A DNA stretch of 64,000 bases from assembly GCA_032250905.1 (NCBI GenBank), contig JAVVEQ010000012.1:7680-71679 (forward strand), written 5' to 3'. A program made the translations under genes and the position numbers. Position 1 is the first letter of the stretch. Each line of letters opens with the position of its first letter. Under the pieces are notes generated by a model. It was not told the origin of the DNA. It saw only the letters and a program-made list of their open reading frames with translations, and did not search any database. Shown here piece by piece: positions 26,831 through 35,502 of the stretch. This DNA comes from Desulfotignum sp032250905. GTDB taxonomy: Bacteria > Desulfobacterota > Desulfobacteria > Desulfobacterales > Desulfobacteraceae.

Positions 26831-27895
26831 TCATTCAATGAACATGGCATCACCATAGCTGAAAAACCGGTATTTTTCAGCAACGGCTTTAGCATAGGCA
26901 TCCAGCATCCGCTCCCGGTCATAAAATGCAGATACCAGCATGAGCAGGGTGGATTTTGGCAGATGAAAATTGGTGATCATGGCATCCACACACCGGAATT
27001 TGAATCCCGGATAAATATACAGGTCACACATACCGGTTCCCGGTGTGACGCAGCCACGGTCATCTGTCAGAAACTCCAGGGTCCGAACAGACGTGGTGCC
27101 GACAGCCACCACCCGCCGACCCTGCCTTTTCGCATCGTTGATTCTGTCAGCGGCCGCTGTTGACACAGAATAATATTCTGAATGAATCCGGTGATCCCGG
27201 ATGTCAGTGACCCGCACCGGCACAAAGGTGCCGTATCCCACATGCAGCGTGATGTGGACCCTGTCGATCTTTTTCAGGGTCAGCTGCGTCATCAGGGCCT
27301 TTGTAAAATGGAGGCCGGCTGTAGGGGCGGCCACGGCCCCGTCATTTTCAGCATACACGGTTTGATAATTTATCCGGTCCTGGTCAGCCAGATCCATTTC
27401 CGCAGAGCGCTTGATATAGGGCGGCAGCGGCAGTGATCCAAAGGATTTCAAATAATCGACAAACTGTTTCCCTCCTGAAAACCGGATCTCGCAGATCCCC
27501 TCATTGACCCCCAGGACCTGTCCGGTCACCCGGTCTGAAAAATACAGGATACTTTCCGGTTTCGGCATTTTTGACGCCCTTACCAGACACTGGCACTGGA
27601 ATGATCCGGTTTTTTTCAGCTGCCGGACACCCTGGGCATAATCGATGATCAGCACTTCCACCCGGCCGCCGGTGGCTTTTTTTCCCATCAGCCGGGCCGG
27701 GATCACCCGGGTGTCATTGACCACCAGCAGATCACCCGGCTTCAGCAGGTCCGGTAGATGGCAAAACCGGTGATGAGACACTTCATGTGTGTCCCGCTGG
27801 ATATGCAACAGGCGGGAGTCGCTGCGTATATCACAGGGATTCTGGGCAATGAGGCCTTCGGGCAGGTCATAATCATAATCAGCCAGATCAAACAT
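26831..27895 (-). CDS. queA: S-adenosylmethionine:tRNA ribosyltransferase-isomerase
   Basis: QueA transfers the ribosyl part of SAM to preQ1 in tRNA, forming epoxyqueuosine. The 354-residue protein begins FDLADYDYDLPEGLIAQ and contains DTRVIPARLMGKK, AAPTAGLHFTKAL, HITLHVGYGTFVPV and the ending NFHLPKSTLLMLVSAF. ATG 27895 overlaps the stop of the DUF2065 gene in TGATG, which fixes the start; the frame is open further upstream but without family similarity. Confidence 0.95.
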   Translation of the reverse strand: MFDLADYDYDLPEGLIAQNPCDIRSDSRLLHIQRDTHEVSHHRFCHLPDLLKPGDLLVVNDTRVIPARLMGKKATGGRVEVLIIDYAQGVRQLKKTGSFQCQCLVRASKMPKPESILYFSDRVTGQVLGVNEGICEIRFSGGKQFVDYLKSFGSLPLPPYIKRSAEMDLADQDRINYQTVYAENDGAVAAPTAGLHFTKALMTQLTLKKIDRVHITLHVGYGTFVPVRVTDIRDHRIHSEYYSVSTAAADRINDAKRQGRRVVAVGTTSVRTLEFLTDDRGCVTPGTGMCDLYIYPGFKFRCVDAMITNFHLPKSTLLMLVSAFYDRERMLDAYAKAVAEKYRFFSYGDAMFIE

Positions 27896-28086
27896 CAGTT
27901 CACTTTCATGGCCACGTAGACCACCCCCAGCCCGGTCAGCATCAAAAAAAAACCGAACCGGCGCAATTTCAGGCTGTCCTGGCCCGCTATGATCTGAATC
28001 ATCTCTTTCATCCGTTCCGGAAATGCAAAATAGGGAAGACCTTCCACGATCATCACCATACCCACCACACATAAGAAAAATTTCAT
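27895..28086 (-). CDS. Small membrane protein, DUF2065 family
   Basis: A 63-residue protein with two predicted membrane segments (about 3-17 and 45-60) and the family block VEGLPYFAFPERM. The function of DUF2065 is unknown; in other proteobacteria it sits near hflC or purA. Here its stop overlaps the queA start by one base, so it leads the queA-tgt-hypAB unit. ATG 28086 is preferred over an 18-residue upstream extension that lacks similarity. Confidence 0.75.
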   Translation of the reverse strand: MKFFLCVVGMVMIVEGLPYFAFPERMKEMIQIIAGQDSLKLRRFGFFLMLTGLGVVYVAMKVN

Positions 28087-28267
28087 AGATTCCGATTCCC
28101 TGCTGATCTCCCGTTTTTTTAAATCACCCCTGTATATCATTTTATAAATAAAAATTCATGACAAAATCTAAAGACCAGATCAATTTCTGCTTGCCCTGTT
28201 TATGACAAAAAGATACTCTCAGAAAAATGAAAAATCCTGACCAGGAAAGACCAAACATAAAATTTCA

Positions 28268-28296
28268 TTGATAAATCACGCTGTCGAGGTTATATA
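28268..28296 (+). promoter_or_regulatory. Sigma70-type promoter of gatB
   Basis: TTGATA (28268-28273), 17 bases, then TATATA (28291-28296), 52 bases before the gatB start in an AT-rich divergent intergenic region. Confidence 0.55.
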
Positions 28297-28347
28297 AACT
28301 GGTTGGCAAAATTGATCCACATAAAAATTTAAAGGACAAAACCATTC

Positions 28348-29787
28348 ATGGAGTTTGAACCTGTTATCGGCTTAGAGGTCCACGCCCAGCTCAAAACCGA
28401 GACCAAAATTTTCTGTGCCTGCCCCACCACTTTCGGCAATGCCCCGAACGCCAACACATGCCCGGTATGTACCGGCATGCCCGGGGTCCTTCCGGTATTG
28501 AACAAAAAAGCGGTGACCTTTGCCATCAGGGCGGCTTTGGCCACCCAGTGCACCATTGCCAGGGAAAGCCGGTTTGACCGGAAAAATTATTTTTACCCGG
28601 ATCTACCCAAGGGGTACCAGATTTCCCAGTATGCAGCACCCATTGCCGAACATGGACACCTGGAGATTGAAACCGGCCTGAACGGGACCAGAGCGATCGG
28701 TATCACCCGGATTCACATGGAAGAAGATGCCGGCAAACTGATCCATGACCCGGTGCGGGGAAAAAGCCTGGTGGACCTGAATCGCACAGGGATACCGCTG
28801 ATTGAAATCGTCAGTGAACCGGACATGCGCACCCCGGCCGAAGCCGGGGCGTATCTGCGGAAACTGCACGCCATCCTTAAATATATTGATGTGTGTGACG
28901 GCAACATGGAACAGGGTAGTTTCCGGTGTGACGCCAATATTTCCCTCAGGCCCAGAGGACAAACCGCCTTTGGTATCCGCACCGAATTGAAAAACCTTAA
29001 CTCCTTCAGGCATGTGGAAAAAGCGATCCAGTATGAAATTGACCGTCAGACCTTTATATTGGAAAAAGGGGATACCGTGATCCAGGAAACCCGGCTGTGG
29101 GATCCGGAAAAAAACCGAACCATGTCCATGAGGGGCAAGGAAGAAGCCCACGATTACCGGTATTTTCCAGATCCAGACCTGGTTCCTCTCATTGTGGACG
29201 ATGACTGGATCCGGCAGGTATCCGAACAGATGCCGGAACTGCCGGATCAAAAAAAAGACCGGTTCATCTCCCAGTACCAGCTGTCTGAGTATGATGCACA
29301 GGTGCTGACTGCGGATATCCATCTGGCGAATTTTTTTGAACAGGCCATGGCCGGTCTGTCCAATGTCAAACAGACCGTCAACTGGATCACCACCACTCTG
29401 CTGGGCCGGCTGAACGCTCAGGGGCTTGATATCACGCGATCCCCGGTATCTGCAACTGATTTTGCCGCCCTCATGAAGCTGCTGGAGTCCAATACCATCA
29501 CAGCCTCTGTAGCAAAAAATGTATTTGAAGAGATGGCCGAAACCGGGAATGACCCCCGTACCATTGTCAAACTAAAGGGGTTGGAACAGGTCAGTGACAC
29601 ATCGGAGCTGACCGCATTGGTAGACACCATCCTGGAACAGAACCCGGATGAGGTGACCGCCTTTCGGAATGGAAAAACAAAACTTTTCAGTTTTTTCATG
29701 GGACAGGTCATGAAACAGACCCGGGGAAAGGCAGATCCCAAAACCGTCACCCCGATATTACAAGCCAAACTTCAGTCAGGGAGTTAA
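28348..29787 (+). CDS. gatB: Aspartyl/glutamyl-tRNA amidotransferase subunit B
   Basis: GatB activates the mischarged Glu on tRNA-Gln (or Asp on tRNA-Asn) for amidation by GatA. The 479 residues start EPVIGLEVHAQLKTETKIFC and include the zinc-cysteine block NTCPVCTGMPG, FDRKNYFYPDLPKGYQISQ and the C-terminal YqeY-like helical domain. It is separated by more than 7 kb from gatC and gatA on the other strand. The next gene starts 2 bases after its stop. Confidence 0.97.
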   Translation: MEFEPVIGLEVHAQLKTETKIFCACPTTFGNAPNANTCPVCTGMPGVLPVLNKKAVTFAIRAALATQCTIARESRFDRKNYFYPDLPKGYQISQYAAPIAEHGHLEIETGLNGTRAIGITRIHMEEDAGKLIHDPVRGKSLVDLNRTGIPLIEIVSEPDMRTPAEAGAYLRKLHAILKYIDVCDGNMEQGSFRCDANISLRPRGQTAFGIRTELKNLNSFRHVEKAIQYEIDRQTFILEKGDTVIQETRLWDPEKNRTMSMRGKEEAHDYRYFPDPDLVPLIVDDDWIRQVSEQMPELPDQKKDRFISQYQLSEYDAQVLTADIHLANFFEQAMAGLSNVKQTVNWITTTLLGRLNAQGLDITRSPVSATDFAALMKLLESNTITASVAKNVFEEMAETGNDPRTIVKLKGLEQVSDTSELTALVDTILEQNPDEVTAFRNGKTKLFSFFMGQVMKQTRGKADPKTVTPILQAKLQSGS

Positions 29788-29788
29788 T

Positions 29789-30433
29789 ATGAAACATGTC
29801 CGCCTGATTTTTCTGATCCTGTGTCTGGTTGCCCCGGCCGCTTTATCGGCCTGGGGCGCACCGTCAGAAACAGATCACGACACGGCCCGGCCGGCTGCCA
29901 TGGCCGTGCTTCCCTTTGCCATGCACACCACGGATACGAATTCCCACATTCAGCAGGGTGTGGTGACCATGTTGAACACCCGTCTGGCCTGGCCAAACCA
30001 GGTTCGCATGATAGACAGACAAAAAATCGCCGACCTTCTGGACCGGCTGCCCGGGGAAGACCGTAATCAGATCATTACTCAGGTGGCAAAACAAACCGGC
30101 GCCCGCTATGTTCTGGACGGCAGTATTACCCAGCTGGCCGGATCCTTCAGTATCGACGCCGTGGTATACGATTTGCAGAAAATGCAGCATATGACCTTTT
30201 TCGAACAATCGGAAAACAGCGATGAATTGATAGACAAAGTCAGTCGGATCGCAGCCGATATCAACAAACAGGTATTTGATCGAACCACCACGGACTGGGA
30301 AAAGATCGAACAGGAACGTCAGGCCAGGCGCAATGAATTGCGGCGCAAAAACCCGGAACATCTGATGCAGAACCCCCAATGGCAGCAAACCAAAGAGTCT
30401 CCCGGCTGGAAAATATGGAAATACCTGTTTTGA
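29789..30433 (+). CDS. Secreted CsgG/TolB-N-like protein, paralogous to the FG-GAP protein at 33807
   Basis: The 214-residue product has a signal peptide (hydrophobic ~6-20, cleavage near ALSAWGA). The mature part begins AVLPFAM and goes on with ARYVLDGSITQ, MTFFEQSENSDE and ADINKQVFDR, the fold type seen in CsgG and the TolB N-terminus. The same segments (AVLPF, TFFEQS, DIN-KVF-R) occur in the N-terminal part of the FG-GAP protein at 33807-35459. A charged C-terminal helix (about 170-205) follows. The role is unknown; an envelope or lipoprotein-assembly function is inferred. It is probably cotranscribed with gatB. Confidence 0.6.
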   Translation: MKHVRLIFLILCLVAPAALSAWGAPSETDHDTARPAAMAVLPFAMHTTDTNSHIQQGVVTMLNTRLAWPNQVRMIDRQKIADLLDRLPGEDRNQIITQVAKQTGARYVLDGSITQLAGSFSIDAVVYDLQKMQHMTFFEQSENSDELIDKVSRIAADINKQVFDRTTTDWEKIEQERQARRNELRRKNPEHLMQNPQWQQTKESPGWKIWKYLF

Positions 30434-30481
30434 TTGAAATAAAAAAACATCCATATAAACCATGTTTACTCGTAAAAACGC

Positions 30482-30505
30482 TTGACACCGGCATGTGTCA
30501 GGGAT
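30482..30505 (+). promoter_or_regulatory. Likely promoter with overlapping inverted repeat before the FadL-type gene
   Basis: TTGACA at 30482-30487 is followed after 17 bases by the weak -10 TACACC. The perfect inverted repeat TGACAC-CGGCAT-GTGTCA (30483-30500) overlaps the -35 box, which would suit a repressor or activator site. Confidence 0.4.
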
Positions 30506-30594
30506 ACACCCTATGTAACCAAATAGTTCATCCAGGCCTTTTAAGCTGAAAAGCTGTTTTTAATGACCCGTAATTTATTGAAAAGGAGAATCAG

Positions 30595-31896
30595 ATGGGA
30601 AAAAAGGCAAGTGTGAGTATCTTTACGGCACTGGTGCTGCTGGTCGGTGTTTTTTCACAAACCGCCCTGGCAGGAGGAATTGAAAACAAACAGAACTGGT
30701 CGGCACGCTATATCGCCACCGGATCACGAAATGCGGCCACGGACGGGGTGGATATTGCCGCCTACAACCCGGCCGGAGTCATGTTTCAGGAAGACGGGAT
30801 CGGGCTTGGCCTGGACGTGCATTATATCTGGAAAGATTATGAACACCAATACACCAAGTTCCCCGGCGGTCCGACGGTCACCCGGGATCAGGATGAACCC
30901 TCCATCATTCCCGGCCTGTTTGCGACTTACAAATCCGGCGCATGGGGGGCGTTCGGGTCCATCACCAACAACTGCGGCGGCGGATCAGTGAAATATGAAT
31001 CCGGCAACACCATCACCAATGAGATCGGGGCATCATTGTTTTTAAGCCCAACCCCGAATCCTTTTCAAACCCTTATCTCGAATGAAATGATTGAAGCGGA
31101 CAGCTATTATATCTCTTATACCGTGGGAGGCGCCTACCGGTTCAATGAGATGTTTTCCGTGGCCGCCGGCATCCGGTATGTGGATGCCACCAAAGAAGTG
31201 AAAGCCTTTGCCGATACCACCTCACCCTTAGGCGCTGTTTACGGCGACTATGAAGAAGATGCGGACGGCTGGGGATGGGTCGCCAGCGCAAATTTCAAAC
31301 CCAGAAAAGACCTGCTGTTTGCCGTCCGGTATGAATCAAGAGTCGAACTGGAATTTGAGACCACCGTAAATGAAACAACCCCTCTGGGAGCCGGGGTGTT
31401 GAATTCTCTGGGAAAAACCCAGGGCGCCAAATCCGACCGTGACCTGCCCGCGGTTCTGGGTCTTGGGATTTCCTGGGACGCCATGGACCGGTTGAATCTG
31501 AACACCTCATTTACTTATTATTTAGAAGAAGACGCTGACTGGGACGGTGAAGAAGACCTGGTAGATAACAGCTGGGATCTTGCCTTTTCCGCCACCTACC
31601 GTTTTCTGGACAACCTGCGGGGCAGCATCGGGTACATGTACACGGATGTAGGCATGGATGCCAAGGATTTCGGACTGACTGAACAAATGAGCCCGGCCCT
31701 GGACGCCCATTCCTTTTTTTGTGGCCTGGGGTATGATTTCAGCGAACGTATCACGTTTGATCTGGGGCTGATGACGAATTTCTACGATGATCAGACCGCA
31801 CCTGATAACATCCCCACGATCGCTGGGGGAGGACAACCGGTCACTTATGACAAGCAGAACACTGCCGTGGCAATGGGAGTCGCTTTCAGATTCTAA
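30595..31896 (+). CDS. FadL/OmpP1-type outer-membrane transport protein
   Basis: The 433-residue protein has a signal peptide (about 1-27, ending TALAGG) and the hatch-region motif SARYIATGSRNAATDGVDIAAYNPAG, the FadL-family N-terminus that includes the NPAG turn. The C-terminus AVAMGVAFRF ends in phenylalanine, as outer-membrane barrels do. The family carries long-chain fatty acids or aromatic hydrocarbons across the outer membrane; the ligand here is unknown. AAGGAGA precedes the ATG, and a strong terminator follows. Confidence 0.88.
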   Translation: MGKKASVSIFTALVLLVGVFSQTALAGGIENKQNWSARYIATGSRNAATDGVDIAAYNPAGVMFQEDGIGLGLDVHYIWKDYEHQYTKFPGGPTVTRDQDEPSIIPGLFATYKSGAWGAFGSITNNCGGGSVKYESGNTITNEIGASLFLSPTPNPFQTLISNEMIEADSYYISYTVGGAYRFNEMFSVAAGIRYVDATKEVKAFADTTSPLGAVYGDYEEDADGWGWVASANFKPRKDLLFAVRYESRVELEFETTVNETTPLGAGVLNSLGKTQGAKSDRDLPAVLGLGISWDAMDRLNLNTSFTYYLEEDADWDGEEDLVDNSWDLAFSATYRFLDNLRGSIGYMYTDVGMDAKDFGLTEQMSPALDAHSFFCGLGYDFSERITFDLGLMTNFYDDQTAPDNIPTIAGGGQPVTYDKQNTAVAMGVAFRF

Positions 31897-31926
31897 ACAT
31901 TACCATTTAAAGTTGAACTGCCGGCT

Positions 31927-31982
31927 GGGCGACGTGCAAAGGGTTTGACCAATCATACTCTTTGTGCGCCGCCCTTTTTTTA
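31927..31982 (+). terminator. Intrinsic terminator of the FadL-type gene
   Basis: GGGCGACGTGCAAAG pairs with CTTTGTGCGCCGCCC across a loop of about 18 bases and is followed by a run of seven or more T. Confidence 0.8.
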
Positions 31983-32532
31983 TTTCACCCGTCAGGTTCA
32001 GGTCATCTCCGCCCGTCATTCTGACATTTTATGCAAATGATCCGTGTGCCGGGCAGTCCATGCAGGTCTACACCCTCTGCCGCACCTTCACAGGGTGTAG
32101 GGCATGCTGCGCTGAACGTTAAAAACTGCGGGCAGGTATGTCCTCATAGAGTTTGCCGTTCTTGACGCTTCGCATGCCCAACACCCTTTAGCAACCGTGG
32201 CAGAATGGGATTCTCGACCCACATGGACCGCCCGGTACTGGTGGCTGATGGCAGAGAGGGACAGACATCATACCCGGGATCCGAATTTTTCCTGCACAGC
32301 TGGAGCCAACGGAGGGCCTTGCTGTCGGACTGTCCGAATTCCAGGCCGACAGTGACGTCCCCCTCAAGGGGCGGTGTGCTGCTGTTAACCATACTACGAA
32401 TCAGAAAACGCTCAGGCATGTCATCATTGTACGCAACTGCCTCTTTGTTGTTTTTGGAGTAACTAAAGAATTAATTGAATGCAATTTGGAACAGGAGAAT
32501 TTTGAAGCGGACAGAATAAAAAAAGCGCGGGT
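31983..32532. other. 550-base stretch without a convincing gene; one inverted repeat
   Basis: Only short ORFs without recognisable similarity are open here (for example a 91-codon frame on the minus strand at 32144-32419 and an 85-codon frame on the plus strand at 32205-32462). CTACACCCT (32068-32076) and AGGGTGTAG (32092-32100) form a 9-bp inverted repeat with a 15-base loop and no T-run. It could be a decayed mobile-element or gene remnant; I cannot identify it. Confidence 0.4.
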
Positions 32533-32577
32533 TGAAAAAAACAGCAGCCTGGTGACAGATTGTCACCAGGCTGCTGC
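32533..32577 (-). terminator. Intrinsic terminator of the porin gene
   Basis: CAGCAGCCTGGTGACA and its perfect complement TGTCACCAGGCTGCTG surround a three-base loop (32542-32576). On the minus strand a run of seven T follows. It lies 64 bases after the porin stop. Confidence 0.88.
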
Positions 32578-32640
32578 AAAAAATCAGGTGGTCGTATGGA
32601 ACGGATAAATCGTTTCTAAATCAGATTCAAAAAACTCCGA

Positions 32641-33672
32641 TTAGAAGTTGATCTGCCATTTGGCGCCGTAGTAAAGAGTTTCTTCACTACCGTCTTCTTC
32701 GCCGTCAAACATACCGATTTCAGGCGTAATGAAGACACCCGGAGCCAGGGTGATGGTGGACTGGACATAGTAGGACTGTACTTCATTGTCATCGCCTGCG
32801 CCACCCAATGTTTCCACTTCAGCATAACCATAACCTGCTTCAAAAGCAAACATGTCATTGGCTTTCATGGAGGCAACCAGGATGAAACCCATTGCTTCGT
32901 TGTCGAGCACTTCGGTGCCATTCCAATCTGCAAACCCGTCATCCCAGGCATTGTCGCCATCAACGGAAAGAGGCATAATGTTACCGATGTTTTCGCCCAG
33001 GTATACGTTACCGCCGATGGAAACCGGACCAAAACCGGTTTTGGCACCAAAGGCAACCACATAAGAATCCACGTCATGATCACCAGTGGCGGTTCCCAGC
33101 AGTTCATAGGTCTGATAACTGGCACCCAGGTTGAAGCTGAAGGCATCCATTACCATGTTGTAGTTGGCTTCGATACCCGGCAGTGATACCTCAACCTCAG
33201 TACCGTCTCCGGAGTTAAGGGTGCTGGTTTTCGGTGCCAGTGCAGCGATTTCGAATCCACCGAATTTCAGGCGAATCATGCCCTGACGGCCGGAGTAAAC
33301 ACCACCCTGTGCCAGCAGGTCATTGTCAGGTCCATACACCTGGTTGGAATAGAAATAGTTCAGCGGGGTGTAAGTCTGACCAACAAGCAGAGAGCCTGCA
33401 CCAAAAGTCCATTCACCATACAGTTTACGAAGATTGACTTTGGTACCATATTCAAAACCACCAGTCAGTTCATCAGACACTTTAACGCTGGCACCGATTC
33501 GAGAGTTGCCCTGAAGACCCTGCTCGTAATTGGTGGTGTCAGCCACATCCAGATCTGTAATAAATGTAGAAACACGGGCAGAACCGTAAAAATTCCAGTC
33601 CGCAGCCGCTGCGGTCATTGCAGAGCCGGCGACCAGTGCCAGAGCTGCAACCAATACCATTAATTTTTTCAT
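32641..33672 (-). CDS. Outer-membrane porin
   Basis: The 343-residue product starts with a signal peptide KKLMVLVAALALVAGSAM ending AAAADW, followed by WNFYGSARVSTFI, the typical first strand of trimeric porins, and alternating strands to the C-terminal YYGAKWQINF, ending in phenylalanine. It matches general diffusion porins common in Desulfobacteraceae. AAGGAG precedes ATG 33672; a 17-residue upstream extension is not porin-like. A strong promoter and terminator of its own suggest an abundant monocistronic product. Confidence 0.88.
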   Translation of the reverse strand: MKKLMVLVAALALVAGSAMTAAAADWNFYGSARVSTFITDLDVADTTNYEQGLQGNSRIGASVKVSDELTGGFEYGTKVNLRKLYGEWTFGAGSLLVGQTYTPLNYFYSNQVYGPDNDLLAQGGVYSGRQGMIRLKFGGFEIAALAPKTSTLNSGDGTEVEVSLPGIEANYNMVMDAFSFNLGASYQTYELLGTATGDHDVDSYVVAFGAKTGFGPVSIGGNVYLGENIGNIMPLSVDGDNAWDDGFADWNGTEVLDNEAMGFILVASMKANDMFAFEAGYGYAEVETLGGAGDDNEVQSYYVQSTITLAPGVFITPEIGMFDGEEDGSEETLYYGAKWQINF

Positions 33673-33760
33673 CTTTTTCTCCTTGTCATTAATATAAACA
33701 ACCACCTGAATCAACAGTACCATCCCTCCTTTTAAAGGCCTGGTACCATACAGTTACCCC

Positions 33761-33789
33761 TTTTAATTTAATTCATACTGCATTGTCAA
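33761..33789 (-). promoter_or_regulatory. Likely porin promoter
   Basis: On the minus strand TTGACA (33789-33784), 17 bases, TTAAAA (33766-33761), about 90 bases before the porin ATG, leaving a long 5' leader. Confidence 0.5.
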
Positions 33790-33806
33790 TGTTTTTTTGA
33801 CTTTTT

Positions 33807-35459
33807 TTATTGTACCAGTTCATAAGAAATAATACTGGAGGCTTTGTCTTTGGACAAGATCGCCAGCTTGGTCTGGGTCACCACCGACACAATCAATTCA
33901 TCATTTCCGTCTGCATCAATGTCTGCAATGGCAAAATCACTGATCCATCCCTGAAGGGCATGGGTCTGGAACAGGGGCGCCAGCGCAATGCCGTTCCAGG
34001 ACAATACCTGGATATTCCCGTCCTTAAACCGTTTATACCGGCCAATGACACCGCCACCGAACTCATTGTTCTGAACGGCCAGGATTTCCAGTTTCTCATC
34101 GCCGGCCATGTCATAAAACCGGATCCGGGGGTGGATATAGACCCGTTCCCTATATGACCCATCCGGGTCATTTCGGGGCATCAACCAGACATGGGCCGTG
34201 CCTCCGTATTTTCCCGTACTCTCCCATTCTTCACTGCCTCCGTCATTGGCAACCACCAGCCGTCCAAACCGGTTGATCATCACATATTCATCCATCGATT
34301 CAGCGGTTACCGGGCCTTTTGCCAAAGACAGCACGGAGGTGTTCCGGGGAAGCCGGACCTGTTTCTGGCGGGTATAACCGGTGCCGCCCGCCTGCATGAT
34401 GTAAACGGGCCCGTCAAACGGGCCATTGCCGGTTCGCTGGCCCATCAACGCCTGAGACCCGTCCGGATCTTTTATTACCCGGTAATAATAGTGCTGGTTA
34501 TCCACCCGGGTAACATAATCGGTACCGTTGTATTCCACCACAAAGGACTGGAGACCGTCCAGATGAATCGTCAGGCTGGTGACAAAGATCTCTGGATATC
34601 CGTTCCCATTGATATCCGCAATATCCAGGGCCACGATACGGTTATTGCTACTGTATTCCAGCTGTTTTTCCAACACCAGCTGGCTGTCTGACATCCGGTG
34701 AATCATCAGGGTGCTGTCTGTGGCGGCAACGACCTGAAGGGTGCCGTCATCGGTCAGGTCCCCCACGGCCATGGCCGTGATTACCTCATCCAGTGACAGA
34801 TGGGTGGCAAATCCGCCGCCGCCGGGTTGCTGCAGATTGACAAATCCCCCCTGCCTGCTTTGCTGAAATCCTCCCGGGGCCCGGGGTCCTTCCTGGGCTG
34901 GCTGGACATACAACTCATTGTCAATGGACCGGTTGAACACCTTCCGGTTGATATCCCCGGCAAACGTGTTCACCAGGGGAATCACATCTCCCATGTTGTT
35001 GCTCTGTTCAAAAAAAGTCAGGGCTGGTTTGTCTCCGGTGACATCCACCATGGCTGCATCCAGGCTCACGCTGTCACCGAAATGGGTCAGGCTGCCGAAC
35101 AGCACGTAATCCGCACCCAGGCCTTTACCGATATCCCTGGCCCGGTCCTGGGTCAGGTCTGCCGGACTCCCGGCCAGCGCAGCATCCACGGTGGCCCGGT
35201 CCAGGACTTCCACCTTGCCTGAATCAGACAGACGGGAAGAGAGCATGGAAAACAGCCCGTTCTGCAAAAAGGTCAGATCCCGGGGGGAATTCATGGTAAA
35301 GGGAAGCACCGCCACGGTTTTCGGTGCGGCAGACACTGCCGGAATGGTGGCCCCCACCATGAAAATGGCAACCATGCAACCTGTTAATGCAGCTAATAAT
35401 CTGGATCTCAAAGCAAGACTCCTTGTGTTTTGGTTTGAATGGAACAGGGTCAGGGCCAT
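33807..35459 (-). CDS. Secreted FG-GAP/VCBS repeat protein with CsgG-like N-terminal domain
   Basis: ATG 35459 is preferred because GGAGAGG lies just upstream; it gives 550 residues with a signal peptide (hydrophobic ~26-46, ending AVSAAP). Residues ~47-175 resemble the CsgG/TolB-like protein at 29789 (AVLPFTM, ADYVLFGSLT, LTFFEQSNN, DINRKVFNR). The rest has FG-GAP repeats with calcium-type loops such as DIADINGNGYPEIFV and AIADIDADGNDELIVSV, expected to form a beta-propeller. It is likely periplasmic or on the surface. The function is unknown. It lies downstream of mutL on the same strand. Confidence 0.65.
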   Translation of the reverse strand: MALTLFHSNQNTRSLALRSRLLAALTGCMVAIFMVGATIPAVSAAPKTVAVLPFTMNSPRDLTFLQNGLFSMLSSRLSDSGKVEVLDRATVDAALAGSPADLTQDRARDIGKGLGADYVLFGSLTHFGDSVSLDAAMVDVTGDKPALTFFEQSNNMGDVIPLVNTFAGDINRKVFNRSIDNELYVQPAQEGPRAPGGFQQSRQGGFVNLQQPGGGGFATHLSLDEVITAMAVGDLTDDGTLQVVAATDSTLMIHRMSDSQLVLEKQLEYSSNNRIVALDIADINGNGYPEIFVTSLTIHLDGLQSFVVEYNGTDYVTRVDNQHYYYRVIKDPDGSQALMGQRTGNGPFDGPVYIMQAGGTGYTRQKQVRLPRNTSVLSLAKGPVTAESMDEYVMINRFGRLVVANDGGSEEWESTGKYGGTAHVWLMPRNDPDGSYRERVYIHPRIRFYDMAGDEKLEILAVQNNEFGGGVIGRYKRFKDGNIQVLSWNGIALAPLFQTHALQGWISDFAIADIDADGNDELIVSVVTQTKLAILSKDKASSIISYELVQ

Positions 35460-35502
35460 GCCTGACCTCTCCACCGCCGACAATATATATTAAGTGCGGG
35501 GT

